A stretch of 64,000 nt of DNA from contig JARWMV010000246.1 of NCBI GenBank assembly GCA_030998015.1, positions 992,001-1,056,000 on the forward strand, read 5' to 3'. A program made the translations under genes and the position numbers. The notes beneath the pieces were generated by a model. The model saw nothing but the letters and a program-made list of their open reading frames with translations. It was not told where the DNA came from and did not search any database. Positions 10,471-20,689 of the stretch are shown here, piece by piece (positions within the stretch are counted from its first letter, which is position 1; each line of letters starts with the position of its first letter). The DNA comes from Ceratorhiza oryzae-sativae. Its lineage: Eukaryota > Basidiomycota > Agaricomycetes > Cantharellales > Ceratobasidiaceae.

Positions 10471-11547
10471 ATGTCCACCTCCCAAGGGGCCACACCAACA
10501 CAGCCAGTATGGGCAACCTACACACACAATGAAGCCAGATCCAATGTCTGTGCTCAAATATCAACACCCTCAGCAGTGCCATTGGGGCACTCCAGTCTGA
10601 TGTCAGCAACATAGATAAAAATGCCAGAACAAGGCACAATTATGTGCAACAACAAATCACCAATGAAATCCATGCTACTAATGCCAAAGTCAACAGCCTG
10701 GCAGCAAACTTGAATACCCTGAGCAGAATAATGGCAGAAATCCAACAAACCCTCAATGCCCTGACAGGACACCAGTCACAAGCAATACCTCCTCCCCCAT
10801 AAGTACCTCCTCCAGCACAAGTGTCACAACCCCAACTCACTACAGGGGGCAACACAGTCAGGGTAAAAACAGCATCCTCTACCAAATTCAACAGGAGCAA
10901 AAGGGAAGATACCACTTTGTTCTGAATTTCCTGCATGCATTATATCACAACTGACATGCCCAACTCCACAGCTGACCAAAAAATTGCCTACATTACATCT
11001 TACCTGGATGGATCAGCACCTGAATGGGCAAACACATACTTCAAACAGGATATTATCAACCACACCAATGTCCCCTGGCTGCATGACACCAACCTATTCT
11101 GGCAAGAGTTTGGAGTATGATATAGTGATGTCAATGACAGTGAAAGTTATTGTGAGAAGTGGCAGAAGCTGAAACAAACTAAGGCCATGCAAGACTACCT
11201 CACACTATTCAACATTAGAGATGTTGTGCCAGAATTCCTGCATTCTGGCATCAATGGTAACTCAATTGCAGAAGCAGCTCAGAAGTGCTGATTGGTCAGC
11301 TGATGGAATAGAGTTACCCTTGATGCCAGAATGCAGGAATTCTGGCACAACATCTCTATTCAACATGTACTCAATGGGCCTTGGGTACAACAATGCCACC
11401 CTCCATGACCAGTTCTACACAGGATTGTTGGATGATATTTGTAATTCCATGGTGGTTCAGAAGAATGACCCAACCACACACACCCTTGCTGAAGTCACCC
11501 AGAGGGCACTAGGCATTGACTGGCACCTCATCTCCTTTGGGGGCAGG
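10471..11547 (+). pseudogene. gag: Gag of Family 1b, interrupted and 3'-deleted
   Basis: It starts with MSTSQGATPTQP like copy a. Capsid-like blocks follow (YLDGSAPEWANTYF near 11000, YSMGLGYNNATLHDQFYTGL near 11370). A 143-bp MITE splits the frame at 11216-11358. The frame ends within the DWHLISFGG block and joins the LTR start TGTCATGAAC directly at 11548, so the knuckle, pol and polypurine tract are all missing. Stops are present in the N-terminal part. Confidence 0.8.
11216..11358. mobile_element. 143-bp hAT-type MITE with near-perfect long TIRs
   Basis: The ends are inverted repeats of 39 bp without mismatch, extending to about 48 bp with one. They begin TAGAGATGTTGTGCC, fitting the hAT terminal consensus (T/C)A(A/G)NG. 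The flanks are an 8-bp direct repeat, TTCAACAT (11208-11215 and 11359-11366), the size hAT transposases make. Removing the element and one duplication restores the gag frame seen at 19440-19500. It has no coding capacity and must have been moved in trans. Confidence 0.85.
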
Positions 11548-11870
11548 TGTCATGAACTGCCACACATATATCCACTCCATAATATTTTCTTGATTTATTA
11601 TATTTTACAACATCATTTTCAAAACATACTTGCATTTTATGGTATATCTGTATCACATGACTCATGGAATCTTCTAGACTGCTGACCAAGATGTATTTCA
11701 ACTTTGATGTGAAATTCCACAGCTCTGCAGTTGCTTCTATCTCTTATTGGTCATGACTCACTGTACAGACTTGTTTGTTATTATGTGGCTTGTATCATGT
11801 ATATAAACTGGGTCAAGTTCACAGAGGAGTCCTCTGCAAACTTGACCTCTTGTCAAATACAAGTTCTTTC
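11548..11870 (+). repeat. LTR-1 of Family 1b, split by Family 2a
   Basis: It begins TGTCATGAAC and matches 29389-29753 through the TATA box and the AACTTGACCT block. It is cut after AAGTTCTTTC by the Family 2a insertion; its last ~40 bp continue at 18145-18183. Confidence 0.9.
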
Positions 11871-12395
11871 TGTCAGAGCTACGACTGGAAGGGATAACCC
11901 AAACATCTAAGGGGACAATGGGAGACCTATAGGCAACAGTGCTGGAGGTCTAAGTCACAACATCAAGGGGAAGACATGTGACAGGGAGTGAGGGTGCAAT
12001 GAGATGCAGAGGTTGAAGTAAGTGCACTTGTCCTTAAGAGGACTGGGCAGGGACTATGGACTGGTAGGTCACACAGGTAGTAGAGGGGATACAACAGGAG
12101 GTTGAGTTCTGAGGCTTAAGGCTCTCAGACTCTCCCTTATATATTCATACAATGAGCTATATCAAATACACGTATGGTGCAAGACAACTATTGTACAATG
12201 TGAGAATGGTGCCAAGTAACAGAATATTCCAGAAAGTACAAACAGAGCATAAACAACAACAAGGTCATGTGATCATGTAAGTAATTCTCTGCATATATCC
12301 ACTTAAACAGGACTTGTCCAACAATATGAAAAAGAGAGATTTATAAAATATACGAAAATCATAATAAAATCCATGTCATGGTCTAGGCCATGACA
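11871..12395 (-). repeat. 3' LTR of Family 2a (LTR-2)
   Basis: Ends are TGTCA...TGACA. On the minus strand TATATAAG (12146-12137 region) lies about 32 bp upstream of AGAACTCAACCT (12110-12099), the proposed transcript 5' end. It differs from 17615-18139 only by transitions. Confidence 0.93.
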
Positions 12396-12406
12396 CTTCC
12401 CCCCCA
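12396..12406 (-). promoter_or_regulatory. Polypurine tract of Family 2a
   Basis: The minus strand reads ATGGGGGGGAAG immediately before the LTR start TGTCATGG. A purine run at this place primes plus-strand DNA synthesis in LTR elements. Confidence 0.85.
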
Positions 12407-13735
12407 TCAAGGTCCAAGTGCATTGGGATGGAGTTGGTGGAATTCTTTGACTTGTTCAGGTGCATTCTTGAGTTCAGCTTTAGGTAACCATAGGTTTTCT
12501 TCTGGTCCATAGCCTTTCCATTTGACGTAATACTCCAATCTTCTTCCAACCTTTCGAGAGTCCAGGATTTCTTCAACTTCAAATTCTTCTTTGCCATCAG
12601 GAGTGACCACCAGTGGAACAGGTACAGGTTGCCAGTTATAGTCATCCATTGGTATTGGGAATAGGAGTGAAGTGTGGAATACCAGATGAACCTTCATGGA
12701 TTTGGGTAACTCCAGTTTGAAGGTATGTTTCCTGATTTGTTCCAGTACCTTGTATGGTCCAAAACACCTGTTGTCCAATTTCTTAGAAGGGCATATAGTT
12801 TTGATATTTGAGCCGTCTAGGAAGACCTTTGATCCAACTTTGATCTTTGGTGCTTCACAATGCCTTTGATTATAATATTCAGAGTATGTTTGATTGGCAA
12901 TCGTTAGAGCAGCCTTGGCCTCTTCTTGGATTTCCTTGAGGTGTTCAGTGTGTTGATCGGCAGCAGGTACCTGGCTTTCTTTGGTATTACCCACAGTGAA
13001 GTCTGGGTTGTAACCATAGCAGGCAAAGAACAGCGTGTGGCTTGATCCTGAGTGCTTCCCATTATTATATGTGAATTCCGCCATAGGCAATGCTGCTACC
13101 CAATCCGTCTGTCTGTGATGTATGTAGTGATGAAGATATATTTTGACAAATTGGTTAAGTCTTTCGCTTTGCCCATCAACCTGTGGTCTGTACACCATAG
13201 ATTAGTGTGGTTCAATGTTTAGGCGTTTGTATAGTTGGCGAAGGAATCTGGCATTGAAGTTAGGGCCTTGGTCCAATATGGTTTTTTGGGGTAATCCATG
13301 TAGTTTCCAGAAAAAGTTTATGAATAGGTTTGCAATGTCTACTGCAGTGGCTCCTGAGTGTGTGGGGATAAAGTGTACCATTTTTGATAATTGGTCCACC
13401 ACTGTGAGTATTGCATTGTAACCTTCTGACGTTGGTAATCCGGTGATCAAGTCATAGGTAATTTCCTCCCAGGGTTTATTTGGTAAGTCTATGGGTTGTA
13501 GGAGACCAGGAGGGGCTTGGTTTGAATGCTTGTTCTGGATACACAAGTTGCATGCCTGAATATAATTGACAACAGATTTTTTCATTCCGGACCAATAGTA
13601 ATCTTGAGATAGGAGATCTAGTGTCCTGAAATGCCCTGGATGCCCTGCTGCAGGATTGTCATGCCGGCTTTCTATGACTACTTGTCTGATTTCTGACTTG
13701 TTTGGTACATATATGTGGTTGTGGCAGTACAACAA
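12407..13735 (-). pseudogene. Integrase with chromodomain-like C-terminus, Family 2a
   Basis: The frame 13735-13202 holds the zinc-binding end (HDNPAAGHPGHFRT...CNLC) and the DDE core start (VVDQLSKMVHFIP, LDQGPNF). After one stop/shift near 13200, 13198-12407 continues with the glutamate region (VDGQSERLNQ), the GPYKVLEQI fold and a C-terminal chromodomain-like segment (EEFEVEEILDSR...YYVKWKGYGPEENLW). Chromodomains of this class direct insertion to modified chromatin in chromoviruses. The catalytic site shows LDQG where DRG is usual. Confidence 0.9.
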
Positions 13736-13942
13736 GTCATCTTCTAGACGCCAGCCTTTAACCAGAATGTTTTCCTCAAGGGACTTTAGAATCTTTGATA
13801 CGGTCTTATCATCTGGTAACGCATCCCTGATTAAATCATTGAGGGAATGGTTGGTGAGAATTGCTGAAATGAAAAGCTCAGGGCAGATAAGCGGCGGGGT
13901 TTCACCCCCCTCTTTAGCTGCCTCTCTCCAAAGTGATTCACA

Positions 13943-14968
13943 TCAAGATAGTATATCAGCTTTTCCATTTTGTGCCCCTTTTCTGTATTTGATTCTGTAA
14001 TTGTAGTCAGCCAGGAAGCCCATCCACCTTGCTTGTCTCCAGTTTAAGTCCCTTTTTTTCTGGAAGAACTCTAGATTTTTGTGGTCTGAGAGTACCAAGA
14101 CAGGGATTTCAGATCCTTCAAGCAAGTGACGCCATTCTTTGAATGCTCGTATCATAGCCAGTAATTCTTTATCATGTATATCATAGTTTCATTCGGCTGG
14201 TGATAGAGTTTTGGAGTAGAAGGCTACTGGGTGCAATTTACCATCTCTGCCATACTGGTTAAGGATAGCTCCAGTGGCAAAGTCAGATGCATCACATTCC
14301 AGTATAAATTCCTTTGTGATGTCTGGTTGGATTAGGACAGGAGATTTGGCTAGTGCTTTTTTCAGAATTTGGAAAGATGCTTCCTCATTCTTACCCCATT
14401 GCCAATGGACATCTTTACGCAAGAGCTGGTACATAGGCCAAGCTCGTCCTGTGAAGTATTCTATGAAGCGGTGATAGTAGTTGAAAAACCCTGGTGCTTC
14501 CAGCACTTCCTTTACAGTCTGCGGTGTTTCCCAATTAACTGCTTCTGTGACCTTTTTTGGGTCTGTTTTGACTCCTTTGCTGTTGGCAATTACACCTAGG
14601 TATTCTACTTTGGAGGCGTTGAAGACACATTTTTCCAGGTTGCAGTATAGCTGGTGTTTCCTAAGTCGGGATAACACCTCCTGAACATGCTTCATGTGAT
14701 CCACAGGGTTTTTGGAAAATATAAGTATGTCGTCCAGGTATACTATGACTGACACATCTATTAAATCCCTAAAGATCTTGCTCATGAAGTTCTGGAAAGC
14801 TGCTGGAGCATTACAAAGACTGAAAGGCATGACCAAGTATTCAAATAGACCATATTTTGTTTTAAACACTGTTTTCCATTCATCTCCTTCTTTAATTCTG
14901 ACCAGATTATAGCCAGATTTAAGGTCCAGAGTTGTGAATACACATGCTCCTCTCAATTTCTCTACCAA
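13943..14968 (-). pseudogene. Reverse transcriptase and RNase H of Family 2a
   Basis: The 14968-14189 frame carries palm and thumb: LKSGYNLVRI, TKYGLFEYLVMPFSLCNAPAAFQ and the active-site YLDD (VYLDDILIFS), then the RNase H start with ECDASDFATGAIL. A stop near 14189 separates it from 14155-13943, with the rest of RNase H (WRHLLEGSEIPVLVLSDHKNLEFF). The RT frame is one of the longest in the window and only lightly damaged. Confidence 0.92.
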
Positions 14969-14998
14969 GGTGGAAATGAGAGGTATGGGATATGCGTT

Positions 14999-15937
14999 TC
15001 ATACTGTGTTGGAATTGAGCAAACAATAATCGACACACATCCTTCTTTTGCCATTCTTTTTAGGAACAAAGATTACTGGAGAGCTGTATTGTGATTTGGA
15101 GGGCCTGATTAACCCTTTGTCCAACTGCTCTTTGAGTATTCTTCTTAATTCCTCATCATCTGAAGGGCAAAGGGGGTATACCAGTCCTTTTACTGGTGCA
15201 TTTTGATCCTTGAGGACTATCTCAAGGTCATATGGACGGTGAGGAGGTAACTCTGTCACTTTGTCCTCAGAAAATACGTCTGTATAGTCTTGGAGTTCCT
15301 CTGGGATGCCTTCAAGTGGTTTTGATACCACAACACCTCCAGGGTCCCTAGGGATGCCTTCAAGAGGTTGGTAAGCCTTGACACCTCCTAGATTTTTGTC
15401 AAATGGGTCAACAACACCACCAACATTCCCAAGAACTACATTAGAAGCAGGAACACAGTTTTTTATACAAAAGTTTGAGTCAAAGGTAATATGTTTATTT
15501 GGCCAGTCAATATTTGGATTATGTAATTTGAGCCACAACATTCCTAGTACTAAGGTGTGTCTACCTATGTCTGCTACATTACAAACCAATTGTTCCTTAT
15601 GACTGCCTATTTCTAAAATAAAAACACATTCTGTATCAACAATACCAGAAGAGATTTCACGACCATCAATGACTTTTAATTTTTTTGGATTTTTCTTTTT
15701 ATAAGTGGGTATTCAATATTGTTTGACTAGGCGTGGGTGTATAAAGCATGAGGATGCACCTGAGTCAATCATGGCCCAACCATGCATGGTTTGCATATGG
15801 TTGATGCTTTTAGTTTCTGGAGTGGACGGGGCTTGAGATGCAACAAAATATATATTCAAAGGGGATATGTTGTCTACAGCATATATCTCAAAGTCTGTAC
15901 AGGTTTTGCTTGATACATTTGCTCTGTCAATGTTCAA
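14999..15937 (-). pseudogene. Protease and RT N-terminus of Family 2a
   Basis: The 15937-15713 frame ends with the protease active site AMIDSGASSCFIHPRL. The 15589-14999 frame continues with LVLGMLWLKLHNPNIDW, then the linker and the RT fingers (PLCPSDDEELRRILKEQL, VIFVPKKNGKRRMCVDYCLLN). The first frame overlaps the gag end by four bases (15934-15937), suggesting pol was expressed by frameshift or reinitiation. A short broken stretch near 15600-15710 separates the halves. Confidence 0.88.
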
Positions 15938-17274
15938 GTGTCCTTGTTTTCCAACTCGTCACCATAAAGGGAAGCAGCTTGCCCAGAATAGGGTTTGGAG
16001 GGACAAGCGCTAGAATAATGGCCACAACCACCGCAAGTGCTGCATATAACAGGTTTTTTTCCTTTCCCAGCTGAATCTAGATCCATGGGTCCAGGACCCA
16101 ACCCTTTGGCCAGGGTAGGAGCCAAGGGAGTGACAACAATTGGATGTGAATCTTTTTGGATTTGTTTGAAGGTAGTTTCTTCAGATGATCCATCATTCCA
16201 TTTGATCGTGGGAATCGACTGTCCCTTGGCATTGTGGTTTATAGCTGATATTGTTCCTTTGCAAGCCTTGCCATCTGGACCAAGCGTGTACACCTTTTCC
16301 CCAACAGACATCTTTTCCCTGGCCTGGCCTTTGGGAGGAGCTGTTGATGGCAAGGTGGAAGCTTTGGTAGAGGTGCTAGCCACATTGGAAGAGGAAGATT
16401 TGGAGGATGGATTTTGTGCCTGGAACAACTCAATACGCTGATCGATTCTGAGTGCCTTGTCTGCAAGGGTTTGCAAGGTGATGTTGGCAGCCATGTGATT
16501 GTAGTCTTGGGCCACAAGGAACTCCTTGATTTTGACTGTGAGACCATTGTAGAAGTGATCGCGAAGGGATGTGTTGTTGTAGCCAAGGCCCTGGGAATAT
16601 GTCTGGAAGTCTTTAAAGTATTCTTGGACCAAATTCTTTTGTTTGAGCAATTTGAATTTTGCCCTGAAGTTTTTGGTCTTGTTGGCAACGTTCCAGCAAG
16701 CGTTAAATTGGGTCCAGAAATCATTGACATTGTGGAGCCAAGTGACCAGATTGCCATTGATAATGTCATCTTCCAGGTAGGGTTCCAGCCATTCATGGGC
16801 TTTGCCATCCAGGCAGGAAATGATGTAGGTGATCTGCTCATCAGCAGTTGCAGAGGGATAGGAAGTCTGCAAATAATGGGCCACTGCAACCCTGAAGGAT
16901 ACTGCTTTGTTTTTATCCAAACCATCAAATTTAGCAGGCACCGATAACTTGGGTGCTTGAGTACGTGCAATCAAGGTGCTTGTACCAGGTGCTTGGACTG
17001 CAGCCTGGAGCGCGACTACGTTTGTGTCAAGGTTAGATAGGCTTGTATTGTGGTTCTGGAGAGTGGTGTTGATAGTGGATAGTTCAGCCAACTGTTGATT
17101 GATGAATACTGCAAGATTGTTATTTATTGCAATCAGCATGTCCTTGATTGTGTGGGTGAATGCTAATAGGTCAGCTGGATTGGTGGGTACTTGAATCTGA
17201 GTGGCATCAAACTGAATCCATGCAGGGGCAGGGTTTGGTGTGGACATAGCTAAAAAAGGAAGTGGGATAGCCAA
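15934..17274 (-). CDS. gag: Gag of Family 2a, intact frame
   Basis: This 446-residue frame has no internal stop. It shows a helical N-terminus, the retrotransposon Gag capsid block (HEWLEPYLEDDIINGNLVTW, FDAC-type motifs around residues 180-260), a low-complexity Ser/Thr linker near residue 300, and a zinc knuckle near the end, C-x2-C-x4-H-x4-C (CSTCGGCGHYSSAC). Gag forms the particle shell and binds RNA. The start is an ATG at 17272; an earlier in-frame MAIPLP is included. It is the best preserved gag in the window. Confidence 0.92.
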   Translation of the reverse strand: MAIPLPFLAMSTPNPAPAWIQFDATQIQVPTNPADLLAFTHTIKDMLIAINNNLAVFINQQLAELSTINTTLQNHNTSLSNLDTNVVALQAAVQAPGTSTLIARTQAPKLSVPAKFDGLDKNKAVSFRVAVAHYLQTSYPSATADEQITYIISCLDGKAHEWLEPYLEDDIINGNLVTWLHNVNDFWTQFNACWNVANKTKNFRAKFKLLKQKNLVQEYFKDFQTYSQGLGYNNTSLRDHFYNGLTVKIKEFLVAQDYNHMAANITLQTLADKALRIDQRIELFQAQNPSSKSSSSNVASTSTKASTLPSTAPPKGQAREKMSVGEKVYTLGPDGKACKGTISAINHNAKGQSIPTIKWNDGSSEETTFKQIQKDSHPIVVTPLAPTLAKGLGPGPMDLDSAGKGKKPVICSTCGGCGHYSSACPSKPYSGQAASLYGDELENKDT

Positions 17275-17362
17275 GTATGGTGGGTGCTCTTGAAGCCGGG
17301 ATTTTCACTCTCAAACACTGTGGCTGCTCTGCTACCTAGCATTGAACAATGACTACAACTAA

Positions 17363-17584
17363 TCAACAAGCCTTTGACAGGTGTGATATTGAGCATCTTT
17401 TTTGCAAGCAGGTAGTTTGCTGTCTGCAACACGTGCAGTGATGGACAAGAGTCCTAGGGTTGGGCGATAGGTACCGTCTGCCTTGTAGACACCTGTTACT
17501 GGATAGTCTCTTTCCGCTTTTGATTATTATGTGGTCCAAGCCTTTCTCCATTTCACAGTAGGCTAGTACAGGGGTACGTCTCAA
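17363..17584 (-). CDS. Short Cys-rich leader ORF of Family 2a
   Basis: This frame lies between the primer site and gag. It encodes RTPVLAYCEMEKG...GKRLSSNRCLQGR...HCTCC...KAC and then stops. The same peptide, with a similar Cys pattern and end, occurs at 59562-59790 in Family 2b, so it is shared by the family. A further conserved piece (17432-17250) lies before the gag ATG. Function unknown; it may be a leader ORF or the true start of Gag in another frame. Confidence 0.5.
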   Translation of the reverse strand: MRRTPVLAYCEMEKGLDHIIIKSGKRLSSNRCLQGRRYLSPNPRTLVHHCTCCRQQTTCLQKRCSISHLSKAC

Positions 17585-17600
17585 TCCTGAGTGATGAGGA

Positions 17601-17612
17601 AGAACTCGACCT
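17601..17612 (-). promoter_or_regulatory. Putative self-priming site of Family 2a
   Basis: AGAACTCGACCT (plus strand) is the inverse of AGGTTGAGTTCT at 17843-17854 and 12099-12110 in the LTRs, with a single mismatch that is itself a CpG-to-TpG change. No TGG tRNA-type start is present. Two bases separate it from the LTR. Confidence 0.55.
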
Positions 17613-17614
17613 AA

Positions 17615-18139
17615 TGTCAGAGCTACAACCAGAAGGGATAACCCAAACGTCTAAGGGGACAATGGGAGACCTATAGGCAACAGTGCTGGAGGTCTAAGTC
17701 ACGATGTCAAGGGGAAGATGTGTGACAGGGAGTGAGGGTGCAATGAGATGCAGAGGTTGAAGTAAGTGCACTTGTCCTTAAGAGGACTGGGCAGGGACTA
17801 TGGACTGGTAGGTCACACAGGTAGTAGAGGGGATACAACAGGAGGTTGAGTTCTGAGGCTTAAGGCTCTCAGACTCTCCCTTATATATTCATACAATGAG
17901 CTATATCAAATACACGTATGGTGCAAGACAACTATTGTACAATGTGAGAATGGTGTCAAGTAATGGAATATTCCAGAAGGTACAAACAGAGCATAAACAA
18001 CAACAAGGTCATGTGATCATGTAAGTAATTCTCTGCATATATCTGCTTAAACAGGACTTGTCCAACAATATGAAAAAGAGAGATTTATAAAATATACAAA
18101 AATTATAATAAAATCTGCATCATGGTCTAGGCCATGACA
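17615..18139 (-). repeat. 5' LTR of Family 2a (LTR-2)
   Basis: 525 bp, TGTCA...TGACA ends, same TATA and start-site layout as the partner LTR. The following five bases complete the CTTTC duplication. Confidence 0.93.
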
Positions 18140-18144
18140 CTTTC

Positions 18145-18183
18145 TTATCATTTTTCTTGTCACCTGATTTGTTGCCATCAACA
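18145..18183 (+). repeat. Distal 3' end of the split Family 1b LTR-1
   Basis: The text TTATCATTTTTCTTGTCACC continues LTR-1 where the Family 2a insertion cut it at 11870, and runs to ATCAACA near 18181. Confidence 0.8.
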
Positions 18184-18370
18184 CACAGCAGCTTCTATCT
18201 CTTATTGGATGTGACTCACTGTACAGACTTGTTTGTTATGATATGGCTTGTAGGATGTATATAAACTGGTTCAAGTTCACAGAGGACTCCTCAAGAACTT
18301 TACCTCTTGTTGAATACAAGTTCTTTCTTTCTACTCTATATTACTTGTTGCCTGACTTGCATTGTTGACA
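18184..18370 (+). repeat. 5'-truncated 5' LTR-1 of Family 1c
   Basis: It matches the second half of 29389-29753 from CAGCAGCTTCTATCTC to the TTGACA end. TATATAAA is at 18258-18265 and the proposed start motif AAGAACTTTACCT at 18293-18305. Confidence 0.88.
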
Positions 18371-18372
18371 TC

Positions 18373-18385
18373 AGGTCAAGTTCTT
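18373..18385 (+). promoter_or_regulatory. Putative self-priming site of Family 1c
   Basis: AGGTCAAGTTCTT, two bases after the LTR, pairs with 18293-18305 with one mismatch. The pairing partner starts about 30 bp after the TATA box. Confidence 0.6.
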
Positions 18386-18559
18386 TTTCAATTCTAAGTC
18401 TCAGTATTGTCTGGGATATGTCTGTAATGCCATTGGCATTGTCTCAAGATAACTTGCTGTTGCCTTCCCCAATCCTACTCCACCCCTCCACATTTACAAG
18501 ACATTGTTGCCCTATACATGCCTCTGTGAAACCCCTGCATACCTATATCAAGGTTGGGT

Positions 18560-19365
18560 CCCTCATGTTGTAACAAGCTTTGGTTCTCTAATCTCTTCCA
18601 TCAACAAGAGGTGGGGTTGCTCATTGCCCTTAAGTAGTTGAGCAATGGAGGCCACCTTCCTATTCCAATAGACTCAGGAAAGGGTCTATCTTTTTCTCTC
18701 CTTGCTCTATCTGGTCCTTGCTCAAGTATGTCTCTGACAGAACACACAGCCCTTAGTGGCACAAACTTTTACAGAAGATTGTCATTGTCACCTGTGTGGG
18801 TGGTTTGGACATCTATCCATCCATTGTTTTACCCTCAACTCAGTTGAAGACATCCTCAATGAGGCTGGGCACATTGACTTCAACTGAGTCAAAATCATTA
18901 AAGCCCATCCCCAGAAAGTCAGACAAGCCCAACAAGCCTTTGTGACTGAACCAGGAGCCCCTGAGTGCAAGATCTGCCACCAGCCAAATGAAGCCACCTT
19001 CCCAGCACACTGCCCCTATTGTCCTAAGCAGGACCAATTTTTATACTACTACATCATCCCCTGTCACCAGCCTAAGCTGGAGAACCTCAGCCAGCAACTT
19101 CTCCATCACTTGTTAGATACCATTGAAAACTTCCAAGAAAGGTATTGCCACTACTGAAACAAGTACAAAGAAACCCATGAGAAACTTCACAAAGCCAAGA
19201 CCCACTGTGCATATCTAGTTGAGAGATTGTGTGAACATCAGGAGGATTACCTGTCCCTCCTCCATGACCACCTTGAGCTACAACAGCTGGTTCAGGAAAC
19301 AACTGCACCCAATGAGTATGCATTTCCCATCTTCTCAACCCCTTCAGACCTCCCTCACCCCACCT
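18560..19365 (+). pseudogene. ORF0 of Family 1c
   Basis: One main frame encodes a CCHC knuckle (CHLCGWFGHLSIHC, about 18790-18830), a spacer, a second cluster C-x2-C...AHCPYC (18970-19025), and then a helix-rich tail with many Leu/Glu/Gln and the stretch LHDHLELQQLVQE (about 19258-19300) that could form a coiled coil. Two stops lie in the frame (near 18889 and 19156). It is shorter than the homolog at 8023-10457 because it runs almost straight into the gag capsid block, so the region between is deleted here. Confidence 0.6.
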
Positions 19366-19371
19366 TCTTAA

Positions 19372-20121
19372 GTGACTTGGGGTGCCAATTCAGGGAGCGG
19401 CACTCCTTCAAACAACTGCAACAAATGGCAGAAACTCAAGCAATCCAAAACTGTTCAGGACTACCTTACCCTCTTCAACCTCTATTCCACCAGCCTCAAC
19501 TACAATGATGCCACCATGTATGATCAATTTTATGATGGTCTATCTGTGAATATCACAGATAGCATGGTGGTGCAAAACTATGACCCCCAAACCAATACCT
19601 TTGCCCAATTGACCCAGCAGGCCCTGGAAATTGACCACCACCTTATCTCCTTTGGGAGCAAGCAGTCATCCCATGGGGTAAACAAGGCCAGTACCAGCAA
19701 CTCATCCCAAAACAAAGGCAACAGCACCATACCAAGCAACCCATTGAAAGAAAAATTCAAGAGTGGGGAGTGTATCTACAAAATCAAGGACAGGAAGGCT
19801 GTCAAATGCCAAATTGTAGCTATCAGGCCCAATGCCAAGGGATTTACAGTCCCAACTGTGCATTACAATGGAAGCAGCACCAACGTCCAGGAGTCCTTCA
19901 AGGATATCCAAAAGGACAACCACCCCCCAGCTGCTGCTAAGGCTAAGGACCCCAATGCATTGGATCTAGACAGTGCAGGAAAAGGAAAAGGGACAAATAC
20001 CTGCTTCAACTGTGGGGGATGTGGACATATTGCTGCCAAATGCCCCTCCACCAAAATGTCAGGATATGAGGTGGTTGTAGAGGATGTTGAAACTACCAAC
20101 AATGAGTTGGTAAAAGAATGA
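19372..20121 (+). pseudogene. gag: Gag of Family 1c, N-terminally truncated
   Basis: The 249-residue open frame covers the late capsid region (DYLTLFNLYSTSLNYNDA, MYDQFYDGLSVNI), a linker and a zinc knuckle (CFNCGGCGHIAAKC). The N-terminal MSTSQG part seen in copies a and b is missing, the frame opening instead within a fused ORF0/gag stretch. The ending overlaps the protease frame by four bases (20118-20121), as in Family 2a. Confidence 0.85.
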
Positions 20122-20681
20122 GCTCAAACCATGCCAGGGGGGTGGTCTTGGGCACAGTATTGAGAAATGTGCAGTCTGAAAATAAAAACAAGGAAATGGA
20201 ATGTATGTTGTTAGGAAATCAATCACAGTTGCAATTCTTCTTCCATGCATTTCCACTGCACACTACCCCTGAACATAAGTGCATATACAACATGAAAAAG
20301 TTTAATGGATGGGCCATGGTTGATTCAGGAGCCACATCTGTATTTATACATGAAGATCTAGTCAGACAATACAGGATTCCAATTGTTGCCTTAAAAACTC
20401 CAAAAAAGCTACATGTCATTGATGGAAGAGAAATCAACTTGTGGTCTGTGACCCACGATTGTACCTTTGAGTTATGTATTCAGGAGCACAGAGAGATTCT
20501 CAGTGCTTATGTTGTAAATGTTGGCAAAAATGACCTGGTCCTGGGAATGTCATGGCTCAAATTCCACAATCCTGATATTGATTGGGATGGGAAGGACATG
20601 AAGTTCAATTCACCAATATGTTTAAAACATTGTATCACTAAACCCCTGCATGTGCAGGCCAATGAACCAAAGGAGCTCTAA
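20118..20681 (+). pseudogene. Aspartic protease of Family 1c
   Basis: The active site is intact, AMVDSGATSVFIH (about 20315), with the second half (LVLGMSWLKFHNPDIDWDGK) about 90 residues on. It is open from the gag overlap to 20681, and the following stop (CTCTAAC) truncates the run into RT. Its Asp is kept, unlike copy a. Confidence 0.88.
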
Positions 20682-20689
20682 CTGGATGT

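Larger units (their letters stand above)
11871..18139 (-). mobile_element. Family 2a Ty3/gypsy element, nearly complete, with TSD CTTTC
   Basis: Two 525-bp LTRs (11871-12395 and 17615-18139) flank gag and pol on the minus strand. The 5-bp target duplication CTTTC is present at 11866-11870 and 18140-18144. All pol domains and a long intact gag are recognisable. It inserted in the LTR of Family 1b and is younger than that copy. LTR divergence is about 21 transitions by hand alignment, mostly at ancestral CpGs. Confidence 0.95.

Noticed and set aside
16239..16970. A 243-residue open frame on the minus strand, and 16414-16947 on the plus strand
   Set aside because: Both are shadows of the intact Family 2a gag (15934-17274) in other frames; they lack gag motifs and are Pro/Ser-biased or antisense.
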